In this document: positions 22,785 through 31,071 of the stretch, piece after piece | Numbering within the stretch: position 1 is the first letter of the stretch | Layout of the letters: every line of letters begins with the position of its first letter | NCBI RefSeq assembly: GCF_005862235.1 | Contig: NZ_VCEK01000006.1 | Location: 154,284-218,283, forward strand | Reading direction: 5' to 3' | Length of the DNA stretch: 64,000 nucleotides | Source of the DNA: Saccharomonospora piscinae | Lineage (GTDB): Bacteria > Actinomycetota > Actinomycetes > Mycobacteriales > Pseudonocardiaceae | Made by a program: the position numbers and the translations under genes | The notes under the pieces: model-generated | The model's input: only the letters and a program-made list of their open reading frames with translations | Told to the model about the DNA's origin: nothing | Database searches by the model: none

Positions 22785-24631
22785 GCCAGCGGGTTGGGCA
22801 GGGTGCCGTTCGGGTGCAGCGCGTGCCGCAGCGCGCGGTCGCCGTAGCGGGTGACGACGATGCGGTCCCGGTTGAGCGCGTAGCGCGGGATCTCCGGTGA
22901 GAGCAGGTCGTACTCGCCGAAGCGGTCGGCCAGCTCGGGATGCCTGCGCTGAACGTCGAGGACGGTCCGGCGCGCCAGGGCCCAGAACCGCTGTTCGGGC
23001 ACGCCGAGCTGTTCGGAGCACAACGGCGCCAGGTAGCGGAAGTGCCCGACGAACACCTGGTCCAGCACGTGCTGGCGGATCACGAAGGGAGGTTTGCGCG
23101 GCAGGACGTGGTCGTGCCCGTCGGGTTCGGGACCGCGTTCGGCCACGTCGGTGTCGGACACGCAGACGTCGTCGACGAAGTCCTTGAGGTAGAGCCGCCG
23201 GGGCACCTCGCGCTCGTCGAAGCCGAGCAGGGTGTTCTGGCCGTGCGGGTTGAAGGTCACGCCGTAGCGGTAGAGGACGCGCAGGATGGGACTCAGGACC
23301 GTGTCGAACAAGTGGTGCAGCCATTCCTCGGCCGGCAGCCCGGAGGCCCGCACGAGCTCGGCCACGAAGGCCGTGCCCTCGTCGTCGACGTGGAGCAGGG
23401 ACGCGAAGGTGCGGACGCGCTCTGCCTCGTCGGCATAGCCGAGCGCGGACTCGCGCCAAATGCAGCCCAGCGTCTCCAGGTGCTGGTAGGGAACCTCGTC
23501 CACTTGCGACAGATAGGGGTGGCGGACGGTCACCGAGGCCACCTCGCCGAGGAACACCGTGCGCCCGTGCTCGGTCAGCACCGGATCGGCGGCCAGCAGG
23601 CCGCGCAGCCACTCGCTGACCACCGGAGCGCCCATCGTGCAGTGCGGCGGGATTCCCCGCCACACCAGGGTGTTGAGAATCTTCAGCGGGAGCTTGACGT
23701 CGAAGCGGCCGGGCGTGGTGATGTTGGCCATGGTGCGGATCGACTGGCCCGGCAGATACTCGTCGGGGCTCTCGCCCAGCGGGACGATGCGCCGCTGGGC
23801 GACGTCGGCCGCGTGCAGGACCTGCACGACGTGGTCCCACTGCCACGGATGCGCGGGCATCCAGACGAACGCGCCGGGATCGAGTCCGTCGGCCCGCAGG
23901 GCATCGGCCCAGTCCGCGCGGACGGCGCCGGGCAGTTCGCGGGCCAGCACCTCGTGTTCGGACAGCTCCGAGGTCCCGCGGAACTCGGCGAGCCCGCGAT
24001 GCACCGCGAGCCACTGAAGCCGGACGGGCGTGCGCGCTTCGGGTGCGTAGCGGCGGGTGTCGCTCGCCGAGAAGCCGACGCGGCCCTTGTTGGCGACGAG
24101 CAGCGTGTGCCCGGTCATGCGGGTGTCCAGTTCGGCGTGGGACAGCTCGCGCAGGCTCGCCGACGTCTCCCCGCCTCGGGCGAGGCGCGCGGCGTCCACG
24201 GCGAGCGTGGCTTCGAGCTCGGTCAGATACGTCGCCACGGTGGACGGGTCGGTTCCGAGAGTGCCCGCCGCGTCGATCAGGAACTGCAGCGCGTCCCACG
24301 CGGGGCGGGCGGACTCGTCGCCGAGCATCCCGGTGGCCGTCCTCGTCACCGAACCGGGCTCCACGCGCAGCCAGCCGAACGCCCCGGCACGCGCGCGGAA
24401 TCCGTAGCGCACACCGTTGTCCAGCTCGACGCGGTATTCGCCGTCCTCGGTCTCGACGGCCTCCAGCATGTCCTCGAACGTCCACTCCCCGAGGGCCTTC
24501 GCCAGCAGCCGCCGGTTGGCCTCCCGCCAGGCCCGCGCACCGACCTCGGGCAGGTCCGGGACCGGGTGCGCGCCGGAAGCGAAGTCGGGGTCGGGCACGT
24601 CCGCACGGGGTTCCGTGGCGAGGTCAGGCAT
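22781..24631 (-). CDS. IucA/IucC-family siderophore synthetase (first)
   Basis: A 616-residue NIS synthetase and first gene of the biosynthetic operon. Visible blocks are GHTLLVANKGRVGFS, WMPAHPWQWDHVVQ, QSIRTMANITTPGRFDVKLPL, ILNTLVWRGIPPH, FNPHGQNTLLGFDERE and the C-terminal VGHFRYLAPLCSEQLG ferric-reductase-like thumb. The order (first synthetase, decarboxylase, second synthetase, acyltransferase, monooxygenase) has the gene content of citrate-hydroxamate pathways such as schizokinen, rhizobactin 1021 and arthrobactin. An iron box lies 39 bp upstream of its ATG, so it should be expressed under iron limitation. Confidence 0.93.
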   Translation of the reverse strand: MPDLATEPRADVPDPDFASGAHPVPDLPEVGARAWREANRRLLAKALGEWTFEDMLEAVETEDGEYRVELDNGVRYGFRARAGAFGWLRVEPGSVTRTATGMLGDESARPAWDALQFLIDAAGTLGTDPSTVATYLTELEATLAVDAARLARGGETSASLRELSHAELDTRMTGHTLLVANKGRVGFSASDTRRYAPEARTPVRLQWLAVHRGLAEFRGTSELSEHEVLARELPGAVRADWADALRADGLDPGAFVWMPAHPWQWDHVVQVLHAADVAQRRIVPLGESPDEYLPGQSIRTMANITTPGRFDVKLPLKILNTLVWRGIPPHCTMGAPVVSEWLRGLLAADPVLTEHGRTVFLGEVASVTVRHPYLSQVDEVPYQHLETLGCIWRESALGYADEAERVRTFASLLHVDDEGTAFVAELVRASGLPAEEWLHHLFDTVLSPILRVLYRYGVTFNPHGQNTLLGFDEREVPRRLYLKDFVDDVCVSDTDVAERGPEPDGHDHVLPRKPPFVIRQHVLDQVFVGHFRYLAPLCSEQLGVPEQRFWALARRTVLDVQRRHPELADRFGEYDLLSPEIPRYALNRDRIVVTRYGDRALRHALHPNGTLPNPLA

Positions 24632-24669
24632 GGCTTCTCCGAGTCGTCGACAACGGCAACGCTCAGAGG

Positions 24670-24688
24670 TTAGGAAAGCCTTGCCTAA
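24670..24688 (-). promoter_or_regulatory. IdeR/DmdR-type iron box, siderophore biosynthesis operon
   Basis: The 19-mer TTAGGAAAGCCTTGCCTAA agrees with the known IdeR/DmdR1 consensus TWAGGTWAGSCTWACCTWA at 17 of 19 positions (my count). It sits just upstream of the first synthetase gene, where an Fe(II)-bound repressor would block transcription. Confidence 0.85.
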
Positions 24689-24752
24689 TTCACAAGCGGC
24701 TGACCGGGTTGTTCCACGTTGCGATCATCACGCTCGGCGACGACGGAGCAGG

Positions 24753-26795
24753 TCACGCCGTCGCGCTGCGGCGCAGCAGCCAGACCAGGTAGGGAGCGCC
24801 GACCAGGGCCGTGACCACACCGACCGGGATCTCCAGCGGGGCCAGCAGTGCCCGGCCGAGCCCGTCGGCGGTGACCACCAGGACCGCACCGAGCACGGCG
24901 GTCATCGGCACCAGCCTCGCCGTGGCGGACCCCACGATGCGGCGCGCGAGGTGTGGCGCGACCAGGCCGACGAACCCGACCGTGCCGACCGTGGCCGCCG
25001 TGCCCGCGGCCAGCACGGCGGCACCGCCGAGCACGAGCAGGCGCGTGCGGCCCAGCGGGAGCCCGAATGCGCGGGGCAGGTCGTCCCCGAGCGCCAGCAT
25101 GTCGACCGGCCGTGCGGCCACCACCAGGAGCACGGCGACCACGACAGGAGCGACCAGCCAGCCCAGCACCGACAGATCTCGCGCGTAGGTGCTGCCGGAC
25201 AGCCAGGTCAGCGCGGCGGAGAGGTTCATCTGCGCGCCGACCACCATCAGATGCACCAGTGCCGTTGCGGTGTACGCGCAGCCGAGTCCGACCAGCACGA
25301 CCCGGGTGGGGTCGAGTCCGGACCCCCGGCGGGCGAGCGCCACCACCAGCCCGAGCGAGAGCACCGCACCGAGGGCGGCGGCCAGCGGCAGCGCGGCGGC
25401 GGGCGCGGTCGGCACGACCAGGATCATGAACACCGCACCCACGGCGGAACCCTGCGTGACGCCCAGCAGGCCGGGCTCGGCCAGCGGATTGCGCACCACG
25501 GCCTGCACCGCCGCCCCCGCCACCGCGAGGCACGCTCCCGCCACGACGGCGATGAGAATGCGGGGCAGCCGGTAGCCGAGCATGTCCTGCGACAACTGGT
25601 CGCCGCCACCGGTCACCACGGCCGCGATCTGCGACCAGCTCACGTCGACGTCGCCGATGCGCAGGCCCACGACGACGGCCGCGACGAGCGCGGCGACCCC
25701 GACGGCGAGGGCAGCGGCGTAGCCGCGCCGGCCCAGCGGACGGGACGTGGCCACGGCCGCTCCGACCTCGGCGTCGCCGGTGATGATCCGCCGGGCCAGG
25801 AGCACGAACACCGGGCCACCGAGCAGCGCGGTCACCACCCCGACCGGGAGCTCGCCGTAGCCGGCCGAGGGCGGCAGCACGAGTTGTGCCGCCGCGTCGG
25901 CCGCGAGCACCAGCACGGCACCGAACGCCCCGGCCAGGGGCAGTCGCGCGGCGTGTCCGCCGACGCCCAGCAACCGCACGGCGACGGCGGCGATCAACCC
26001 GACGAAGGCGACCGGACCCGCCACCGTGACCGCGGCGGCCGACAGCACGACGGCCAGCACCAGCGCGGTGAATCGGGTCCGGCCGACCCGCACGCCGAGT
26101 GACTGCGCCGTCTCGTCGCCCAGCGAGATCAAATCGATCGGGCGCGACAGCAGTTGCGCCAGCGGCAGCACGCAGAGCACCAGGACGCCGAGCACGACCG
26201 GGCGGTCGAGCCCGGTCTGCAACAGCGACCCCTGACCCCAGAAGTACAGGCCGCGCGTGGAGTTCTCGTCGACGATCTGAAGGAACTCCGCGATGGCCAT
26301 CCCGGCGAGGCCCACCGTGGCACCGGCGAGCAGCACCCGGCCCGGGGTGAGCACTCCGCCCGCCGTGAGCAGGGAGACCACCACCATCGCCGCCAGCCCG
26401 CCCGCGAACGCCACCCCGCCGCCGGTGAGCAGGCCGAGGTCGACCCCGGTGAACGCGACCGCGACGACCGCGAGGTAGGCCCCGGCGTTGATGCCGAGCG
26501 TGTCGGGCGCGGCGAGCGGGTTGCGGGTGACGCCCTGGATGAGGGTGCCCGCGACACCGAGCGCGATCCCGGTGACGAGACCCGCCAGCGTGCGCGGAAG
26601 CCGCGCCCCCCACAGCACGGCCTCCACACGGGGGTCCGCGTCACCGGTCAGTACGCCCGCCAGCTCGGCGAGCCCCACACCGGAGGCGCCGAGCCCGAGA
26701 TGGACGAGCGCGACCGCAAGCAGCATGACCGCGGTCGCTCCGCCCAGCAGCACACCGGAGGCTCGCGTCCCGGATCGCCTGTCACCTTTGAGCAC
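24753..26795 (-). CDS. fused double FecCD-type ferric-siderophore permease
   Basis: A 680-residue integral membrane protein composed of two complete FecCD permease units in tandem, like FhuB. Each half has its own family block: RLPRTLAGLVTGIALGVAGT with TRNPLAAPDTLGIN in the first, and RLPRILIAVVAGACLAVAGA with VRNPLAEPGLLGVTQ in the second. About twenty membrane segments are expected. It forms both halves of the channel for the ferric siderophore. It starts at GTG 26795, 21 bp behind the binding-protein gene. Confidence 0.93.
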   Translation of the reverse strand: MLKGDRRSGTRASGVLLGGATAVMLLAVALVHLGLGASGVGLAELAGVLTGDADPRVEAVLWGARLPRTLAGLVTGIALGVAGTLIQGVTRNPLAAPDTLGINAGAYLAVVAVAFTGVDLGLLTGGGVAFAGGLAAMVVVSLLTAGGVLTPGRVLLAGATVGLAGMAIAEFLQIVDENSTRGLYFWGQGSLLQTGLDRPVVLGVLVLCVLPLAQLLSRPIDLISLGDETAQSLGVRVGRTRFTALVLAVVLSAAAVTVAGPVAFVGLIAAVAVRLLGVGGHAARLPLAGAFGAVLVLAADAAAQLVLPPSAGYGELPVGVVTALLGGPVFVLLARRIITGDAEVGAAVATSRPLGRRGYAAALAVGVAALVAAVVVGLRIGDVDVSWSQIAAVVTGGGDQLSQDMLGYRLPRILIAVVAGACLAVAGAAVQAVVRNPLAEPGLLGVTQGSAVGAVFMILVVPTAPAAALPLAAALGAVLSLGLVVALARRGSGLDPTRVVLVGLGCAYTATALVHLMVVGAQMNLSAALTWLSGSTYARDLSVLGWLVAPVVVAVLLVVAARPVDMLALGDDLPRAFGLPLGRTRLLVLGGAAVLAAGTAATVGTVGFVGLVAPHLARRIVGSATARLVPMTAVLGAVLVVTADGLGRALLAPLEIPVGVVTALVGAPYLVWLLRRSATA

Positions 26796-26816
26796 GCCGA
26801 GATTTTTCCGGACCGA

Positions 26817-27806
26817 TCAGGCGTCGAGGGCCTGGGCTGTCTCGTCCAGCAACTGCATGGCCGACAGCGGGCCGCCGAACAGCCACGTGCCCGGGTCGAG
26901 CGCGCGAACCCGGTCCTCGGCGACGAACGGCAGTTCCGTCCACACGGGATTGTCGGCGAGCGCACCGGTGAACGGATCGTCCGACTCGAGTGCCACGTAG
27001 AGGAAGGTGGCGTCCTCGTCGACTCGGGTCAGCGCCTCCACTCCCACGGTGGTCATACCCCAGTCGTCCGGCTCTCCGCGCCAGCCGTTGGTCAGGCCGG
27101 CCGACTCCAGCAGGGACGCGGACAGCGACTCGCTGGTCATCATCCGGATTCCCGGTGCGCCCTCCGTCGTGTAGCCCTGGGCGAGCGCGAAGGGGCGTCC
27201 CTCCGCCTCGGCCTCCGCCAGCGACTCGCTCACCGAGTCGATCTTCGCGTCGAGGTCGGCGAGCACGCCGTCGGCCTCGTCCTGCTTGCCGACCGCCTTC
27301 GCCAGCTCACCGAAGTTGGTCCGCATGGTCTCCAGCTGCGGCGACTCCGTCGGCTGGAAGGCCAGCACCGGGGCGATGTCGCGCAGCTGGTCGATGTTGG
27401 CGCTGAGCCGGTCGACGTCGGAGACGATCAGGTCGGGATCGAGCGACTTGATCTTCTCGATGCTCGGTTCCTGCCGCGACCCGACCTCGGTCACCCCGTC
27501 GGGCAGCTGCGCTCCGTCAGCGGTGACCCAGCTGTCGTAGGACTCCCCGTCGGCCACGCCCACCGGCGTCACACCCAGCGCCAGCAGCTCCTCCGTGTAC
27601 GCCCATTCGAGGGACACGACCTTGGTGGCGGGTTCGCTCAACTCCACGGGACCGTGGGCGGTGGCGACGCTGATCGCACCGTCCGGCGAGGTGGTGTTCT
27701 CGGCTCCGGGATCGGCGACCGTGCCTCCGCCGCCGCACCCGGCCAACGCCAGGGCCATCGCGGCGGCGGCGCCGGTCGCCTTGAGCGCGCGTGCGGGACT
27801 GTTCAT
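26817..27806 (-). CDS. iron-siderophore substrate-binding lipoprotein
   Basis: 329 residues. A lipoprotein signal with lipobox LALAGC gives a membrane-anchored receptor. The mature domain is of the FecB/FhuD (helical-backbone TroA) class: VVSLEWAYTEELLALGV near the start, IEKIKSLDPDLIVSD in the middle, and WTELPFVAEDRVRALDPGTW near the end. It captures the ferric siderophore and hands it to the fused permease downstream. It lies 37 bp behind the ATPase gene in the same operon. Confidence 0.92.
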   Translation of the reverse strand: MNSPARALKATGAAAAMALALAGCGGGGTVADPGAENTTSPDGAISVATAHGPVELSEPATKVVSLEWAYTEELLALGVTPVGVADGESYDSWVTADGAQLPDGVTEVGSRQEPSIEKIKSLDPDLIVSDVDRLSANIDQLRDIAPVLAFQPTESPQLETMRTNFGELAKAVGKQDEADGVLADLDAKIDSVSESLAEAEAEGRPFALAQGYTTEGAPGIRMMTSESLSASLLESAGLTNGWRGEPDDWGMTTVGVEALTRVDEDATFLYVALESDDPFTGALADNPVWTELPFVAEDRVRALDPGTWLFGGPLSAMQLLDETAQALDA

Positions 27807-27843
27807 GGAGCTCTCCTCTGCCGGGATCGGTGGGGACGTTCGG

Positions 27844-28641
27844 TCAGCGCCGCGCCGGGCGCCTGCGGGGGAAGCAGGTCAGGTGCCCCGTCTCCGGGTC
27901 GCGCAGCACGTCGACGTCCAGGCCGAAGGCGTGGTGGACGGCGCCGGAGGTCAGCACGTCCTCGGGCGGGCCGGAGCGCAGGACGCGGCCGTCGGCGACG
28001 ACCACGACCTTGTCGCCGTAGGCGGCGGCGTGCATCAGGTCGTGCAGCACGACCCCGCAGGCGATGTCGTGGTCACGGGCGAGTGTGCGCACCACGTCGA
28101 GCACCTCGAACTGGTGCCGCAGGTCCAGGTAGGTCGTCGGCTCGTCGAGCAGCAGGATCTTCGCCCGCTGCGCGAGCACGGTGGCCAGCCACACGCGCTG
28201 GCGCTCCCCGCCCGAGAGCTCGTCGAGGCGCTTTCCCGCCAGCGGCTCGGCGTCGGTCACCGACAGGGCCCACGCGATCGCGTCGGCGTCCTCGGCCGTG
28301 TGCCGGGCGAACGCGCCGCGATGGGCGTAGCGCCCGTGCCGGACGAGTTCGCGGACCGTGACCCCGGCGGGCACCTGCGACGACTGCGGCAGAAACGCCA
28401 CCCGCTGCGACAGGGCACGGCGGGACAGCGAGCCGAGGGCCGCGCCGTCGACCGTGATCGACCCGCTGAGAGCGGGCAGCAACCCGGCCACCGTGCGCAA
28501 CAGGGTCGACTTGCCACAGCCGTTGGGGCCCACGAGTACCGTGACCTCGCCCGCCGCGAGTGTGAGATCCACGTCGGCGAGGACGCGGCGCTTGCCGTAT
28601 CCGACATCGAGGCCGTCGACCGCCACGCTGATGTCACCCAC
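27844..28641 (-). CDS. ferric-siderophore ABC transporter ATP-binding protein
   Basis: About 265 residues, FecE/FhuC type. Walker A is GPNGCGKSTLL, the Q-loop is in FLPQSSQVP, the signature is LSGGERQRVW, Walker B is ILLLDEPTTYLD, and the H-loop is GVVLHDLMHAA. The GTG at 28641 with AGGAGG nine bases upstream is chosen; the frame continues upstream without a site. It is the first gene of the uptake operon (ATPase, receptor, permease) and lies directly behind an iron box. Confidence 0.92.
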   Translation of the reverse strand: MGDISVAVDGLDVGYGKRRVLADVDLTLAAGEVTVLVGPNGCGKSTLLRTVAGLLPALSGSITVDGAALGSLSRRALSQRVAFLPQSSQVPAGVTVRELVRHGRYAHRGAFARHTAEDADAIAWALSVTDAEPLAGKRLDELSGGERQRVWLATVLAQRAKILLLDEPTTYLDLRHQFEVLDVVRTLARDHDIACGVVLHDLMHAAAYGDKVVVVADGRVLRSGPPEDVLTSGAVHHAFGLDVDVLRDPETGHLTCFPRRRPARR

Positions 28642-28681
28642 AGCCGCACACCTCCTGTTCGCCACGGGAAACCGTACCGCA

Positions 28682-28700
28682 TTAGGTAAACCAAACCTAA
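28682..28700 (-). promoter_or_regulatory. IdeR/DmdR-type iron box, uptake operon
   Basis: TTAGGTAAACCAAACCTAA, 17 of 19 matches to the IdeR/DmdR1 consensus by my count and a near-perfect inverted repeat. It lies about 40 bp upstream of the ATPase start, the right place to repress the uptake operon when iron is sufficient. Confidence 0.85.
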
Positions 28701-28768
28701 TAAGTTCGGCGAACAAGTTCGTCGTCCCGATCACACCGCCCGGAGACGGCCCTGGGCTCGCGAGCCGG

Positions 28769-29686
28769 TCACACCGCGTTCGCGCCGCGACGCCAGTACC
28801 CCATGAAGGCGACGGTCGACGGGTCCACCCCGAGCTGCCCCACCAGCCGCCTGCGCAGTGTCGTGACGACCCCGGCCTCACCGGCCAGCCAGGTGAAGGT
28901 TCCGGTCGGCACCGCGGCACTCGGGTCGGGCACCTCCCAGATCGGGGCGGTGCCGTCGGATTCGTGTGCGATGACGTTGTCCCGCCCCACGCGAAGCACG
29001 GGCCTCCGCGCCGCCGCCTCGGACACCGCGGGGATCAGCAGGCTCCCGTGCGCGGCGCCGTGCCGGGCGAGCCAGGTGACCGTCACTCCGGCGGGCGCGA
29101 CGACAGGACGCACGTCGTCCCGGTGCGGCACTTCGAGCAGGGCCGCTCCCCGCATACCGGACGGCAGGCGCTCCAGGATGTTCACCACGGCCGGAACGGC
29201 GGTCTCGTCCCCGGCCAGCAGGACCGTGCTGGTGCCGCTGGGCGGGCGGAAGCCCACACCCCGGTGCTCACCGGGATACCGGGCGTCCGGCCCGACGAGG
29301 CCCACCCGGTCGCCGGGAACCGCGGCGGCGGCCCAGCGCGACGCCGTCGCGCTGTCGCCGTGGACGACGAACTCGACATCGACCTCCGCCGAGGCGGGAC
29401 GGACCGCGCGCACCGTGTACGTGCGCAGCGCGGGGCGTTCCCGCTCCGGCAGAGCGCGCCACCGTTCGTGCCAGTCGGTGCCCCAGGCGAGCTCATCGAG
29501 TGTCCGGCCCGGCAGCGGGAACACGACCTTGATCCGTTGGTCGAACCCGTTGTCGGCGAAGGCGTCGAGCTCGGGCCCGGTGAACGTGACACGCACGAAA
29601 CTCGGACCGAGCCGCACGGCACGCCGCACCTCGACCTGGAACAGCCGATAGGCATGCGTCGCCCGCCGCTCCGTCGTCCGGATCAT
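28769..29686 (-). CDS. siderophore-interacting protein (ferric reductase, ViuB/SIP family)
   Basis: 305 residues. NAD(P)H:flavin oxidoreductase-type protein that releases iron from the imported ferric siderophore by reduction. FAD-binding barrel marks are RTYTVRAVRP (the R-x-Y-T/S flavin motif) and FVVHGDSATASRWA. The NADPH side is LLAGDETAVPAVVNIL, and the family C-terminus FTWLAGEAGVV then RRRLVGQLG is present. It is the leading gene of the siderophore region, on its own promoter with an iron box 43 bp upstream. Confidence 0.93.
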   Translation of the reverse strand: MIRTTERRATHAYRLFQVEVRRAVRLGPSFVRVTFTGPELDAFADNGFDQRIKVVFPLPGRTLDELAWGTDWHERWRALPERERPALRTYTVRAVRPASAEVDVEFVVHGDSATASRWAAAAVPGDRVGLVGPDARYPGEHRGVGFRPPSGTSTVLLAGDETAVPAVVNILERLPSGMRGAALLEVPHRDDVRPVVAPAGVTVTWLARHGAAHGSLLIPAVSEAAARRPVLRVGRDNVIAHESDGTAPIWEVPDPSAAVPTGTFTWLAGEAGVVTTLRRRLVGQLGVDPSTVAFMGYWRRGANAV

Positions 29687-29728
29687 GCCGCATCCACTCC
29701 GTCCCGCGCGAACGTTCCGCCTCTGGAT

Positions 29729-29747
29729 TTAGGTTAGCCTAAACTAC
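29729..29747 (-). promoter_or_regulatory. IdeR/DmdR-type iron box, siderophore-interacting protein
   Basis: TTAGGTTAGCCTAAACTAC, 17 of 19 matches to the IdeR/DmdR1 consensus by my count, just upstream of the reductase gene. The left half-site is perfect and the right half is weaker. Confidence 0.8.
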
Positions 29748-30031
29748 AGCAGGCGACACGGCGGGTGCGGCCCGCAGACGCTCGCGGCCGATCCCCAAGC
29801 CCGTGAAATCGCGCGCCGGGGCCCGCGTATTACACGCTCGACCTGCGAATTTTCCCACTGGCGTCGCGCTGGTCACGGATGGCATATTGACGGTGCGAAC
29901 GGGGAACTCCCCCTCGCAAGAGGCGGTACCGGCCTTCCACATCGTGCGAGCGCGGCAGTGCGGGTGTCGGAAAGCCCTTCGGCCTCTCGACAAGACGGGA
30001 CGACGGCGCGGTACGAAGGGAGGTGTCGTTC
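29748..30031. other. divergent intergenic region upstream of the small ORF
   Basis: About 285 bp between the iron box and the 35-codon ORF. It contains an AT-richer patch near 29835-29895 (GTATTACACG, GAATTTTCCC, GGCATATTGACGG), the best place for a plus-strand promoter. No other coding sequence is supportable. Confidence 0.4.
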
Positions 30032-30139
30032 ATGCAGAAGCTGTATGCCGCGATTCGTCGCTACATCGGTGAGCTCAACCGGGCTCAGGATGTCGCCCGC
30101 GGCCTGGCCCAGTTCCGGGGCGAGGTCACCGGCCGCTGA
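30032..30139 (+). CDS. 35-residue small protein
   Basis: An ATG eight bases behind GGGAGG opens a 35-codon frame, too short for usual ORF cut-offs. The protein is basic and looks fully helical: it begins MQKLYAAIRRYIGELNRA and ends FRGEVTGR, with Tyr/Ile/Leu spaced as in an amphipathic helix. A strong rho-independent terminator follows 70 bp downstream on the same strand, so the unit has its own start, stop and terminator. The long frames over it on both strands have no ribosome-binding site. No known family was recognised. It may be a regulatory or membrane-associated microprotein; an RNA regulator from the same transcript is an alternative. Confidence 0.6.
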   Translation: MQKLYAAIRRYIGELNRAQDVARGLAQFRGEVTGR

Positions 30140-30208
30140 AACCCCCGTCGACACCCATGATGGTCCGGCGACCCCACGCCGCAGTCGTCGCCGAACCACT
30201 CAGTTTTC

Positions 30209-30251
30209 CCGGGTGCCGGTCGCTTTCGCCGACCGGCACCCGGATCTTTTT
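30209..30251 (+). terminator. rho-independent terminator of the small ORF unit
   Basis: A perfect 14-bp stem (CCGGGTGCCGGTCG with its complement), a 7-nt loop and a following T-tract (ATCTTTTT). T-runs are rare in this GC-rich context, which makes this the clearest terminator of the window. The orientation fits plus-strand transcription from the small ORF. Confidence 0.9.
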
Positions 30252-30262
30252 GTGCCAGTTAC

Positions 30263-30937
30263 TCAGTGAGCGTGAGCTCGCGGATAGCCGATCTCGACGA
30301 CGTCGTGGGCCAGGTCCGCCAGCCTGACCTCGGCGTTCAACGACGACACGAGTTCCTGATCCAGCGGCCGCAGGGCATACAGGTCCCTGACCGCCTTCAG
30401 GTCTACCGGCATCTCGTAGTAGTCCTCGGCGCAGCACTGGAACGCTTCGGGTGAGTTCTCGACCAGTAATCCGAACAGACTCGTCGCCCCATCAGGGTCG
30501 GCGTGCTCCGGAGGAAAGTCGATGGCGCCGTGGTGCCATCGATCGTCCGTCGCCTCCCGCCACAAGCAGGCCGTCACGAGGGGGACGCCGTCCTCGTCGG
30601 TAAAGGCGGGCTCGTCGACGAGGTGCCTGAAGATCCCGGGAACGTCGTCGACCACTCCCGGCCAGGGTCCGCCGTCGTCGCCGTACGGACTCATCGGCGA
30701 TTCGTGGTCGAAGCCGCGGACATAGGCCCCGCCCGCCGAGAACACGATGACGTACTCGTCTCCCGCCCCGTTGTCCATCGAAGCCAGCTCCTCGCCGTCT
30801 CCCCACCTGGCGTTGAAGAAGTGGTCCCGGTACCCATGGTCAAGGCTCAGAATCGCGTCGAGCATCGCGAGCGAGCGGCACAGATCCCGCAGAGCGGGGA
30901 CGGTGGGAAGCCGGCGGGCTACGTCATAGGCAGTCAC
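30263..30937 (-). CDS. acidic hypothetical protein, immunity-like character
   Basis: A 224-residue soluble protein with no signal peptide, rich in Asp/Glu and aromatic residues (GDGEELASMDNGAGDEYVI, PEHADPDG, CCAEDYYEMP). No named family was recognised. Size, acidity and fold-type sequence (YVIVFSAGGAYVRGFDHES) recall small actinobacterial proteins that accompany secreted toxins as immunity factors, but this is only a resemblance. Its GTG at 30937 overlaps the stop of a headless coding remnant (GTGA), so it was once the second gene of a coupled pair. Confidence 0.7.
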   Translation of the reverse strand: MTAYDVARRLPTVPALRDLCRSLAMLDAILSLDHGYRDHFFNARWGDGEELASMDNGAGDEYVIVFSAGGAYVRGFDHESPMSPYGDDGGPWPGVVDDVPGIFRHLVDEPAFTDEDGVPLVTACLWREATDDRWHHGAIDFPPEHADPDGATSLFGLLVENSPEAFQCCAEDYYEMPVDLKAVRDLYALRPLDQELVSSLNAEVRLADLAHDVVEIGYPRAHAH

Positions 30938-31071
30938 CGGCTCAGTGGACCGGACACCTCCGACAACTTCTCCCAGCCTGCCGATCTGGCGCGAGCCGCC
31001 GTGTTGGCCAGGATTTCGACGTCCTCGGCCCGCCGGTGCGGGCTCCAGTACGGCGGGAGGGACGGGTCAGC
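30934..31071 (-). pseudogene. 5'-truncated coding remnant ahead of the acidic protein
   Basis: A frame of 46 codons reads with natural protein character (DPSLPPYWSPHRRAEDVE, then ILANTAARARSAGWEKL) and stops in a GTGA overlap with the next gene. No start codon or upstream part exists: the frame dissolves where the response regulator gene ends. This looks like the C-terminal tail of a gene whose front was lost when the polyketide cluster edge was joined here. Confidence 0.45.

Noticed and set aside
22940..24673. 577-codon plus-strand frame opposite the first siderophore synthetase
   Set aside because: Third-position GC shadow; the minus strand encodes an unmistakable IucA/IucC protein.
24417..28361. 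Long plus-strand frames opposite the permease and receptor genes
   Set aside because: Repetitive Arg/Gln/His shadow sequence on the opposite strand of well-defined transporter genes.
29803..30072. 89-codon plus-strand frame overlapping the 35-codon ORF
   Set aside because: No ribosome-binding site and no protein-like pattern; the short ORF in the neighbouring frame has GGGAGG at the right distance.
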